This document shows positions 50,303-57,278 of a DNA stretch of 64,000 bases, piece after piece. The DNA comes from a virus. The stretch lies in the IMG/VR virus record IMGVR_UViG_3300031576_000011, positions 1-64,000 of that record; one strand, 5' to 3'. The notes beneath the pieces were generated by a model. That model was not told the DNA's origin. It saw only the letters and a program-made list of their open reading frames with translations, and ran no database searches. Every line of letters starts with the position of its first letter. Position 1 is the first letter of the stretch. The translations under genes and the position numbers were made by a program.

Positions 50303-50671
50303 ATGGCGTTCAACGGCGGTGGGACGGCCCTGCTCGAGACCGACGAGGCCGTCCCAGTCAGGCTCTCGAAGGTGCTCTCGGCCCTCACGGCGGGGGCGAA
50401 GGTGCTGGTGGACGAGCAGCTCACGGGCCCGGCGACGCTCTTCGACCTGGCCCCGCATGTCGCGTCGATCGCGGCCCCCAAGCTCGGGCTGCTGGTCTGC
50501 GACGGCGACGGGGCGCGGCTCAAGTTCGACGGGGCCGCCGCCTTCACCGCGAAGGCGTTCAAGGTGTTCCTGTTCGAGCTCGCGGCGACGCCGTCCGGCG
50601 TCTTCGATCTCGAGCTCGAGATCCAGGGCGCGACCCAGCAGCGCGTCCAGTTCTTCGTCATCGGCGACTAG
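50303..50671 (+). CDS. Hypothetical protein, 122 aa
   Basis: A GGAGG ribosome site precedes the ATG. The protein is beta-rich with a jelly-roll-like look (FKVFLFELAATPSGVFDLEL...QRVQFFVIGD). It follows the tail fibre gene and may be a fibre chaperone or accessory. No family recognised. The 74 bases before it contain an inverted repeat (GGGTGGC/GCCGCCC) and a weak promoter-like pair TTGCAC/TAGGAT. Confidence 0.55.
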   Translation: MAFNGGGTALLETDEAVPVRLSKVLSALTAGAKVLVDEQLTGPATLFDLAPHVASIAAPKLGLLVCDGDGARLKFDGAAAFTAKAFKVFLFELAATPSGVFDLELEIQGATQQRVQFFVIGD

Positions 50672-50674
50672 GAC

Positions 50675-50986
50675 ATGCGTGCGCCCTCCTACGCCCTCGC
50701 GCTCCTTTCCGTGTTCCTGGCGGTCCCAGGATGCGGGAAGGCGCTCGTCGCCAAGGACCATCCCATCGCGGTCGCGGCGCACTCCAACACGGAGGATCTC
50801 CGTGGCATCCGCGCCGAGGTGGTTGGGTTGCTCCCGGAGGCGTCGCGTTCCACGTGGAACACTCGCCTGATCGCCTACGTCGTCCGGTCGCTCTCCATCG
50901 AGGCGGGGCTGGCCGGCGACACCGACTTCGACGTGCGCCGCGCGCTCACCGAAGAGCAGGGGAAGACGGATGCCGGAACTCGCTGA
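50675..50986 (+). CDS. Small predicted lipoprotein, 103 aa
   Basis: The N-terminus is a signal peptide (basic start, hydrophobic ALALLSVFLA) ending in the lipobox VPGC, so Cys20 would be lipidated after cleavage. The mature part is polar. Location after the fibre genes and before membrane proteins is typical for a lysis cassette, in which such lipoproteins may act as outer-membrane spanins. No partner is proven. Confidence 0.6.
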   Translation: MRAPSYALALLSVFLAVPGCGKALVAKDHPIAVAAHSNTEDLRGIRAEVVGLLPEASRSTWNTRLIAYVVRSLSIEAGLAGDTDFDVRRALTEEQGKTDAGTR

Positions 50987-51266
50987 GGTCATCGCCGACG
51001 CGAAGGACGTGCTCCGGGACGCCCGGATCACCCCGGAGGTTCTCGACTCCGCGCTCGACATCCTCGAGCTCGCCAAGACGCTCGCCGAGAAGGACGCGCT
51101 CGACATCACCGACCTCCTCAGCGGCGACCCGAAGGCCGACCGGGCGATCTTCGAGGCGGCGAAGGTGCAGGCCGAGATCGGGCGCTCGATCGACTGGAAG
51201 GCCGTGGGGAACCTCGCGTTCCAGGTTGCGGGCGCGCTGGCGAAGGTCGCCGCGGTGTTGGTGTAG
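50970..51266 (+). CDS. Hypothetical helical protein, 98 aa
   Basis: The protein is almost entirely helical (ELAEVIADAKDVLRDARI...LDILELAKTLAEKDAL), ends with an alanine/valine-rich hydrophobic helix (LAFQVAGALAKVAAVLV), and overlaps the lipoprotein gene by 17 bases. Possibly a holin or an anti-holin partner; the hydrophobic end is short for a full membrane span. Confidence 0.5.
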   Translation: MPELAEVIADAKDVLRDARITPEVLDSALDILELAKTLAEKDALDITDLLSGDPKADRAIFEAAKVQAEIGRSIDWKAVGNLAFQVAGALAKVAAVLV

Positions 51267-51274
51267 GAGGCGGA

Positions 51275-51526
51275 ATGAGCGATGCGACGCCAGCGACGGC
51301 GGCCCCAGGTGCGGTGGCCCGCAAGCGCAAGCCGTTCTGGCGGAGCCACAAGGTCTGGGCGGCGGCGCTCGCGGCCGCGGTCCCGATCCTGAACCGCCTG
51401 CTCAAGATCGAACTCTCGCCAACCGAGGTGGCCGAGGCCATGGCGCCGTTCCTGGCCCTGATCGGCGTCGAGGGGGGCGCCGACCTCGCCAAGGTCTGGC
51501 ACGAGGCGAAGCGGGCCAACGCGTAG
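51275..51526 (+). CDS. Small membrane-associated protein, 83 aa
   Basis: The N-terminus is basic (ARKRKPFWRSHKVW), followed by AAALAAAVPILNRLL and a second hydrophobic stretch (MAPFLALIGVEGGADLA). The layout is like a small holin with two weak spans. GGAGGCGG upstream. Family not recognised. Confidence 0.5.
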   Translation: MSDATPATAAPGAVARKRKPFWRSHKVWAAALAAAVPILNRLLKIELSPTEVAEAMAPFLALIGVEGGADLAKVWHEAKRANA

Positions 51527-51633
51527 TCCACCCGTCGGACCGGGAGGCACGATGCGGTCCCTGAACGACACGGAGACCCGGCTGCTGCTCGAAGTCTCCG
51601 CGTTGGCCGCCGAAACGCGGCTGAAGGTCGAGG

Positions 51634-51909
51634 ATGCCGGATCTCGAGCCGCTGCTCCTGTCGCTGCGGGACAACATCCTGTTCCTGAAGGACAGCCTGA
51701 CCGAGCGGGGCGACGCTCAGGGCAAGTTGATCGAGGGGCTGGCCGACTCGCAGGGGAAGCTCGCGGATCGCCTGCGAACGGTGGAGCTGGAGCAAGCACG
51801 CGAGTCTGGCGCCGGGTCGTCGCGCTCCTCCGCCTGGGCCGCCATCGCCACGGTGGTGGGCATCCTCCTGTCCCTGGTGCTCGGGGTGCTGGCCCTGGTC
51901 TTTAGGTAG
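51634..51909 (+). CDS. XhlA-like membrane protein, possible 5' frameshift
   Basis: The 91-aa protein has a coiled-coil region (LTERGDAQGKLIEGLADSQGKLADRLRTVE) shown in part as GKLIEGLADSQGKLADRLR, and a C-terminal transmembrane helix (AAIATVVGILLSLVLGVLALVF). This is the layout of XhlA/holin-like proteins. Upstream, another frame begins at ATG 51552 with a good GGGAGG ribosome site and reads MRSLNDTETRLLLEVSALAAE for about 35 codons before becoming noise, as if both belong to one gene split by a +1 frameshift near 51634. Confidence 0.55.
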   Translation: MPDLEPLLLSLRDNILFLKDSLTERGDAQGKLIEGLADSQGKLADRLRTVELEQARESGAGSSRSSAWAAIATVVGILLSLVLGVLALVFR

Positions 51910-52005
51910 GCGGCCACGGCGCGGAGGGCTGCCCACCTGGATCGGCTCCACGCGGCCTGGCAGGCCCGTGGCGGCTCAGAGGGCGACACGCCGGTCCCGG
52001 ATGGC

Positions 52006-52275
52006 TTGCCGCCCGTCGGGCAGGGCCCTGGGGGCCACAACCGGGCTGCCCGGTGGCTTCGGGCGCGCGGCTGGGTCGCGCTCAGGGATCTGGCGCTGGC
52101 CTGGAACGTGAACCGCCCCTGGCTCTGGCGACAGGCCAAGGCCGGGCGCATGCCGTACCTCCGGGTGGGCGAGCGCGCGATTTTCTTCGCGCCGAGCGAC
52201 GTCCAGAGGCACGCCGACAGACTTGCCGATCCCGGCATACGGGTTGCGGTAGACTCGGCGGAGGCTCGTCCATGA
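52006..52275 (+). CDS. Excisionase-like HTH protein, 89 aa
   Basis: The protein resembles winged-helix excisionase/MerR-type DNA-binding proteins: WVALRDLALAWNVNRPWLWRQAKAGRMPYLRVGERAIFF, in part LALAWNVNRPWLWRQAKAGR. The frame is open further upstream without an ATG or GTG, so TTG at 52006 is only a tentative start. It could be a regulator or a directionality factor for the serine recombinase. Confidence 0.6.
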   Translation: MPPVGQGPGGHNRAARWLRARGWVALRDLALAWNVNRPWLWRQAKAGRMPYLRVGERAIFFAPSDVQRHADRLADPGIRVAVDSAEARP

Positions 52276-52667
52276 GGCCGCACACGAAGCCGTACCTGGA
52301 AACCGCGATGGTACGCACCGGCCTGGGGGCCGTGGAGATCGCGGCGAAGGCCCAGATGCCACTCCGCACGCTCTACGACATCCGGACGCGGGTCTACCCG
52401 CTGCGTGCGCGCGGGCCCAACCGCGCATCCTTGCAGCGCTTGGCGGACGTTTTGCACATCGACCTCATGGTGTTGCTGCGCTGGATTGGCCTCGTGAAGC
52501 GCCGGAAGCCCAAGCCGAATCCGGACACGGCGTTGCCGCTAGTGGCAAGTCCATGTCCTGTGGCGCCGCCGCCGGTGGCGGCAAGCGAGTTGCCACTGGC
52601 GCCGGCCACGCAGACCGCCGCGTCCGGCAAAGACGGCACGGCTCATGCGACGTCGCAGGCGACATGA
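52272..52667 (+). CDS. HTH protein with proline/alanine-rich tail, 131 aa
   Basis: The ATG overlaps the upstream stop (ATGA). The N-terminal half is a helix-turn-helix of Xre type: GLGAVEIAAKAQMPLRTLYDIRTR followed by LQRLADVLHID, in part VEIAAKAQMPLRTLYDI. The C-terminal half is low-complexity proline/alanine-rich. Likely a transcription regulator. Confidence 0.6.
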   Translation: MRPHTKPYLETAMVRTGLGAVEIAAKAQMPLRTLYDIRTRVYPLRARGPNRASLQRLADVLHIDLMVLLRWIGLVKRRKPKPNPDTALPLVASPCPVAPPPVAASELPLAPATQTAASGKDGTAHATSQAT

Positions 52668-52789
52668 GACCTTGCGCGCATTGCGGGATCAGATTCTCGG
52701 CATGCAGGCCGTGGCTCGAAGGAGTCCAGCGGTACTGCATCTCGGTTGCGTGCAAGGCCATCAAGGGCCGGACCTGGAGGTTCGCGTGA
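52664..52789 (+). CDS. Tiny zinc-knuckle protein, 41 aa
   Basis: The ATG overlaps the stop of the HTH gene (ATGA), and its own stop overlaps the GTG of the nuclease gene (GTGA). The sequence starts MRPCAHCGIRFSACRPWLEG and includes YCISVACKAIKG, so four cysteines form a likely zinc site. Overlaps on both sides make it very likely real. Confidence 0.6.
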   Translation: MRPCAHCGIRFSACRPWLEGVQRYCISVACKAIKGRTWRFA

Positions 52790-53937
52790 TCAGCGAGCTC
52801 ATTCCAAAGATTGCCGCCTGGGAGGCCAGCGAGGAGAAGAGGGGCCGCTGGCGGCCGCGGTGCTCCAACAGCGGGACCGAGCGATGCGTCCGCGCGGACG
52901 TCTACTCGGCCGCGGGTGAGTCTCCAGCCCCGCTCCCTGGTCGGGCCGCTCTCATATTTTCTGACGGAAATTGGGCGGAGGAGTTGGTCCTGGACTGGAT
53001 CCGGAAGACCGCCTTCCGTGTCCACTCGGAGCAGATGGTGGTCGAGCCACTCCTGGCGCCAGGCACGCACCACGGATACACCTGCGGCCAGAAGGGCTGC
53101 GGCCAGAAGGTCGGGGCCGACGTCGTCCACGGACACATCGACGGGATCGTCACTGACCCGATGGGCCAGGATTTCCTGCTCGAGATCAAGACCGCGAACC
53201 ACTTCACGTGGGGCCGCTGGGCGAGCGGGGCGGACGCGCCGTGGGACTACATCACGCAGGCATCGCTCTACGCGATCGGCATCCGGAAGGTCAGCTCGAA
53301 CGTCGATCGGGTCCTGATCGTGATCAAGAACAAGAACACCTCGCAGTTCCTCGAGTACGTCATCACCGTGCCGAAGGAACTGGACGGTGTCACCGTGATC
53401 GAGTCGGCACTCTTCACCGAGGGCGAGCACCCGGTGCCGTTCACGGTGGCCGCGCCGACGCGCGACCGGCTGATCCCGGCCGCGGTCGTCCGCTGGCAGG
53501 ACGTCGCGCGGTTGGCCGCGGCGAAGACGTTGCCGCCCCGGCCGTTCGTCTTCGGCTACTGGAGGTGCGACTACTGCCCGTTCTCGGGCACGTGCTGGAA
53601 GGGCTACGAGGAGGAGGCGGGCGCGGCCGGGGACGCCGAGGCGAAGCTGTTGTCGCCGGAGGTCCAGGCGATGGTGCTCACGTACGTCGATCTCCGCCGG
53701 CGCCACAGCGGGCTCGAGAAGGAGAAGGACGCGCTGAACGATCGGATCTGTGTCGCGATGGCCGCGGCCGGCATCCGTCACTCCCTCGTGCCTGGGCCCT
53801 CCGGGAATGTGGACGTGAAGCTTGAGATGAAGTCGCGGAAGAAGCTGGACGCCGATCTGATCCCGGAGGCGATCGCGAAGGCGGCGACGATCGAGAAGCC
53901 CTACGAGACGCTGACGGTGAAGGAGCGCAATCGATGA
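52786..53937 (+). CDS. Cas4/RecB-like PD-(D/E)XK nuclease, 383 aa
   Basis: The nuclease core shows VHGHIDGIVTDPMGQDFLLEIKTAN, in part HIDGIVTDPMGQDFLLEIKT, where the D of HIDG and the E-x-K of EIK are catalytic. It is followed by DYITQASLYAIGI (motif with Q of the RecB family). An iron-sulfur or zinc cluster may be made by CxxC residues near the start of the domain (CGQKGCGQ) and CDYCPFSGTCW near the end. It probably processes phage DNA ends for recombination together with the next gene. GTG overlaps the upstream stop. Confidence 0.8.
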   Translation: MISELIPKIAAWEASEEKRGRWRPRCSNSGTERCVRADVYSAAGESPAPLPGRAALIFSDGNWAEELVLDWIRKTAFRVHSEQMVVEPLLAPGTHHGYTCGQKGCGQKVGADVVHGHIDGIVTDPMGQDFLLEIKTANHFTWGRWASGADAPWDYITQASLYAIGIRKVSSNVDRVLIVIKNKNTSQFLEYVITVPKELDGVTVIESALFTEGEHPVPFTVAAPTRDRLIPAAVVRWQDVARLAAAKTLPPRPFVFGYWRCDYCPFSGTCWKGYEEEAGAAGDAEAKLLSPEVQAMVLTYVDLRRRHSGLEKEKDALNDRICVAMAAAGIRHSLVPGPSGNVDVKLEMKSRKKLDADLIPEAIAKAATIEKPYETLTVKERNR

Positions 53938-55160
53938 AGTTCACGAGCCTCAAGGGTGTGTCCGACCAGCGGCGGCTGCCGCGCCTCGGCAAGATCCGGC
54001 TGGGCCTGAAGGTCCGGCGCGGGAAGCAGGAGCGGTGCCAGCACGACGACAAGGGCTCCTGCTGGTTCTGCACCTACCCGAGGGAGGTCGACTACTTCGT
54101 CGTGCCGCCCGAGGTCGCGAAGGTGTATGGGCCGCAGCCGAAGAAGCTCGAGGTCATGCTCCCGGTCGAGGCCGTGGAGACGGTCCTCCCCGTGAGCCTC
54201 AAGGCGTACCGGGCGTCGGGCCTGGTGTGCGCGGGCAACGGGGAGATCGCGGTGCGGCGCGACGAGCACGGGGCCATGATCGAACGGACCTGTCCGTGCA
54301 ACTGGCTCCAGAAGCGGTCCAAGGAGAACCCCGAAGGCGGGCGATGCGCCCGGATGGGGGTCCTCAACGTGGTGCTGCACAAGGTCATGCTCGGCGGGGT
54401 CTATCAGATCGCGACGGGCTCGTGGAACTCGATCGTCGACTGCCTCTCCGGCATGGACTACATCCGGGCGATGCTCGGCAAGGTGTCGTGGGTGCCGCTC
54501 GTACTCGAGCGGGTGCCGACCGTGGTCCAGCACACCGAGGACGGCGGGGAGTCCCGGCAGCAGACCCACTACACGCTGCGCCTCACGTTCGAGGGCGGCA
54601 TCGACTTCGTGAACGAGATCCGCGCGGAGGCGAAGCGGATCCTGGCGGCGCCGCAGCCGACGTACCTGCTGCCGGCGCCGGACGTGGATCCGGTGTCGGA
54701 TCCCCCGGATCTCGAGGAGGCCGAGGGCCCGGTGCGCGAGGCCGAGGGCCCGGTGCGCGAGGCCGAATTCACGGAGCCGCCGGAGGCCAAGCCCGCGGCC
54801 GCGGGCGCGCCCCCCGCGCCGCCCGAGCAGCCGAAGCCGGCCCAACCGGCGGAGGCGAAGCCCGCGGCCAAGCCCGCGCCGAAGCCGGCGAAGCCGGCCG
54901 CGAAGGCGCACCCGCTCGATGCGCTGGCCAGCAAGGACGAGTGCCGCGCCCTCTGGCAGCGGCTCCGCGCACTCGCCCAGACCGAGCCCGAGGCGGTCGC
55001 GGCCTGGGAGTTCCTGCTGAAGGACTACTGCGGGGTCGACTCGTCCGAGGCGCTGCGGTCCGTGAAGGTCGGGTGGATCATGGCCGAGCTCGCCAAGCTC
55101 CGGAAGCCGGAGGATCTCGCGGGGTTCCTCGCGTCGTGCCGCGAGATGCTCAAGCTCTAG
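53934..55160 (+). CDS. Hydrolase/metal-binding phage protein (RDF-like family)
   Basis: The first 235 residues match a phage family with the pattern LKGVSDQRRLPRLGKIRLGLKV, FVVPPEVAKVYGPQPKKLEVMLPVE, CPCNW, and VMLGGVYQIATGSWNSIVDCLSGMDYI (each only in part here: RRLPRLGKIRLGLKV, GGVYQIATGSWNSIVD). Members are annotated as metal-binding or as recombination directionality factors. The middle is a proline/alanine-rich linker that includes two exact copies of a 21-base repeat near 54718-54760. The C-terminal helical domain is unrelated. The serine recombinase of this phage would be a natural partner. Confidence 0.7.
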   Translation: MKFTSLKGVSDQRRLPRLGKIRLGLKVRRGKQERCQHDDKGSCWFCTYPREVDYFVVPPEVAKVYGPQPKKLEVMLPVEAVETVLPVSLKAYRASGLVCAGNGEIAVRRDEHGAMIERTCPCNWLQKRSKENPEGGRCARMGVLNVVLHKVMLGGVYQIATGSWNSIVDCLSGMDYIRAMLGKVSWVPLVLERVPTVVQHTEDGGESRQQTHYTLRLTFEGGIDFVNEIRAEAKRILAAPQPTYLLPAPDVDPVSDPPDLEEAEGPVREAEGPVREAEFTEPPEAKPAAAGAPPAPPEQPKPAQPAEAKPAAKPAPKPAKPAAKAHPLDALASKDECRALWQRLRALAQTEPEAVAAWEFLLKDYCGVDSSEALRSVKVGWIMAELAKLRKPEDLAGFLASCREMLKL

Positions 55161-55169
55161 GGATGCGTC

Positions 55170-55607
55170 GTGCCGCGCTGGATCCGCCTCCACTGCGACA
55201 TCGACCGCGAGCCCGAGTGTCGGGATCTCGACGGCGACGCGCTGCACCTGTACCTCACGCTCGTCCGGATCGCCGCCGACCGCATGGACCCTGACGGGTG
55301 GGTCGCGCCGAACCACTCGACCGTGAAGTACCTGGCCGGGCGCGCCAAGTGGAGCGGGCCGCCGGGCCCGGACGGGATGCCGGCGCCGAGCGACGAGACG
55401 TGCGAACGCGTGCGCCGAGCCTTCAACGCGCTGGCCGTCGCGGGACTGGCGAAGCGGATCGGCGTGGAGATCAAGGTGCTGGTGTTCGACCGATTCATCA
55501 ACCCGGATCTGCAGCGCGCGCGCGCGCGCAGGGAGCGAGCCGATGCCGACGCCTCCGCCCGAGTCCCAGGCCCCGAAGGACTACGTCCTGGTCCCGGTGG
55601 AGGTTGA
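55170..55607 (+). CDS. Replication-initiator-like helical protein, 145 aa
   Basis: The sequence WIRLHCDIDREPECRDLDGDALHLYLTLVRIAAD, in part PECRDLDGDALHLYLTLVRI, followed by a winged-helix-like segment (ERVRRAFNALAVAGLAKRI), resembles the N-terminal winged-helix domain of phage replication initiators. GTG start. The C-terminal part after residue 115 overlaps the next gene and is low-complexity. It may load a helicase at the phage origin. Confidence 0.55.
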   Translation: MPRWIRLHCDIDREPECRDLDGDALHLYLTLVRIAADRMDPDGWVAPNHSTVKYLAGRAKWSGPPGPDGMPAPSDETCERVRRAFNALAVAGLAKRIGVEIKVLVFDRFINPDLQRARARRERADADASARVPGPEGLRPGPGGG

Positions 55608-55872
55608 CGAGGGCGAGGTCCGGATCGCGCCCGACAAGGTCGTGCCAGTCTCGCTGCGGGATCTTGAGCACGGCCTGGTCTTTGTGGGCGTGCCGGACCA
55701 CTTGTCGCCAGCGGAGCATCGGACGCTGATCGACGCGATCCACAAGGCCCGGACGGGGCCGGCGCAGTACGTCGTGGTCACGGAGTCCGACGCGCGGCGC
55801 TGGGGGGCGTGGCGGCTGGTGCCACGCGCGCGCTACGATGCGCTGCTGCGCGAGGAGCGGCCCACCCGATGA
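55543..55872 (+). CDS. Hypothetical protein, 109 aa
   Basis: The gene overlaps the 3' end of the replication-like gene by 65 bases. The protein has a strand-rich first half (YVLVPVEVDEGEVRI) and helices in the second half. No family recognised. The stop overlaps the ATG of the next gene. Confidence 0.5.
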   Translation: MPTPPPESQAPKDYVLVPVEVDEGEVRIAPDKVVPVSLRDLEHGLVFVGVPDHLSPAEHRTLIDAIHKARTGPAQYVVVTESDARRWGAWRLVPRARYDALLREERPTR

Positions 55873-56675
55873 GCGACCCCCAGAAATCCAGGCCCCCCGG
55901 GCCCGTTGAGGGCCAAGCCTTCGCGGTGGCGCTCTCCCAGTTCATTCGGGACCACTCGGGCAAGCCCCAGGATCCGAACGCGCCGCCGGAGCCGGTGTCG
56001 GCGCTCGCGGCATCGGCGCAGTACCTCGCGCCGTTCGTCGAGCGGCTGCAGGCACTCGAGCGGGACCTCCCGCCGTTCCCTTCGAACCACGGGGGCGCCC
56101 CGTGGGCGGAGGCCGAGGCGGCGGCGCTCGACATCTCGCGTCGCGAGTCCCTCGCGAGCCTCCGCCAGCGGTTCGGTCTGCAGACGAACGCGCTCTACGC
56201 CTGGGCCGCCAAGCGTCGCTGGAAGGAGCGCCGCGCGGTGCTCTCCGAGCTGCTGGCGCGGCGGACGTCCGCGGCCGTGCTGGTCGACTCCGGCAAGGCG
56301 CTGGGCGTCGAGCCGCCGGAGAACCCCATCCGCCCGGAGAGCCTGGACGAGCGGGAGACGCGGCTGATCGACCTGTGCGAGCTCGCCTTGAAGCAGTTCG
56401 CCACCCGGCTCGGCAAGGAGGAGATCGACTTCAAGAACGGGGTCCGGGACCTCGACGTGCTCGCCCGGCTCATCGCGTTCCTGCGCGGCCAGGCCGAGCG
56501 GATCGTCGAGCGCCGGAACACGGTCTCGGTCATCGATCTCGAGCGCGCGGCCGCCCAGGTGGCGCGCCGCATGCGCACGATCGATCCCGCCCTGGCAGGG
56601 GTCGTGCGCGACGCGGAGTTCAGGCCCGCCGAGGACGGCATGCCGTCCCCGACACCGCGCGACGCCGCAGAGTAG
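55869..56675 (+). CDS. HTH protein, terminase-small-like, 268 aa
   Basis: The middle contains a helix-turn-helix: SRRESLASLRQRFGLQTNALYAWAAKRRWKERR, in part LASLRQRFGLQTNALYAWA, like small terminase subunits and transposase-type HTHs. After it follow helices (LIDLCELALKQFATRLG) that could form the oligomerisation core. It may be TerS, although TerL is 40 kb away, which would fit a circularly permuted map or a different regulatory role. It is the last plus-strand gene, converging with a minus-strand gene that overlaps its end by 56 bases. Confidence 0.5.
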   Translation: MSDPQKSRPPGPVEGQAFAVALSQFIRDHSGKPQDPNAPPEPVSALAASAQYLAPFVERLQALERDLPPFPSNHGGAPWAEAEAAALDISRRESLASLRQRFGLQTNALYAWAAKRRWKERRAVLSELLARRTSAAVLVDSGKALGVEPPENPIRPESLDERETRLIDLCELALKQFATRLGKEEIDFKNGVRDLDVLARLIAFLRGQAERIVERRNTVSVIDLERAAAQVARRMRTIDPALAGVVRDAEFRPAEDGMPSPTPRDAAE

Positions 56676-56985
56676 CGGCCTCCCGCAACTGCGCCTTCAC
56701 GTCCTCGCTCATGGGGGGCGGCGCCGGCATCATCCCGGCCGCGATCGCGGCCTTCCGCACGGCGCGATCCGCGGAGATCCCGTCGGCCATGAGGCTCCGG
56801 ACGGACGTCTCGAACGCCTCCCACTGCCGGTCCACGATCCGGTCCCCGGACGAGAGGCGCCCGAAGCGGTTGGGGCAGACCGGCGTGTGCGCACGGAAGG
56901 TCGCCGGGTCCTGGCCGGTCGCCGGGCAGCGGGCGCAGGCCCACGACGGGTTGCGCGCGAGCGGGGAGACGTAGGGCTGCTTCAC
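56620..56985 (-). CDS. Zinc-finger hypothetical protein, 121 aa
   Basis: The GTG overlaps the stop of the upstream small gene. Near the N-terminus there is a CARCP...H..VCPNRFGR zinc finger; the rest is helical (FETSVRSLMADGISADRAVRKAA). It is the last gene of the minus-strand run after the repeat array and converges with the plus-strand genes. No family recognised. Confidence 0.55.
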   Translation of the reverse strand: MKQPYVSPLARNPSWACARCPATGQDPATFRAHTPVCPNRFGRLSSGDRIVDRQWEAFETSVRSLMADGISADRAVRKAAIAAGMMPAPPPMSEDVKAQLREAATLRRRAVSGTACRPRRA

Positions 56986-57203
56986 GCGATTGCCGGTGCG
57001 GCGTCCCGGCGCGCGTCGAGCGCCCCGTAGACCGCGTCCTCGATCGTGAGCACCCATCGCTCAGGATCCCCGCCGTCCTTCGGATGCAGATCCACGATCA
57101 GGGGGCCTGGCGTTCCCACGCTGATCGTGATCTTGAACTCCGGCGTCTCCGTCGTGGCCAGATGCATCGCCAGCCACATCCGCTCGTCCCGCCTGAACTC
57201 CAT
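56982..57203 (-). CDS. Small hypothetical protein, 73 aa
   Basis: A GGAGGTGACTG leader precedes the ATG, a very strong ribosome site. The protein has alternating strands (EFKITISVGTPGPLIVDLH) and a C-terminal helix. It is the first gene downstream of the tandem array on the minus strand, about 75 bases after the last degenerate unit. No family recognised. Confidence 0.6.
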   Translation of the reverse strand: MEFRRDERMWLAMHLATTETPEFKITISVGTPGPLIVDLHPKDGGDPERWVLTIEDAVYGALDARRDAAPAIA

Positions 57204-57278
57204 CAGTCACCTCCTGCGGCACGGGCGGGACTCTGAACCCGCCGAGCGACCTGTCCGTGCCATGAGCGAGGCTAGGGG

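Noticed and set aside
54718-54760. Tandem 21-bp repeat inside the metal-binding protein gene
   Set aside because: Only two copies in a proline/alanine/glutamate-rich linker; ordinary low-complexity expansion.
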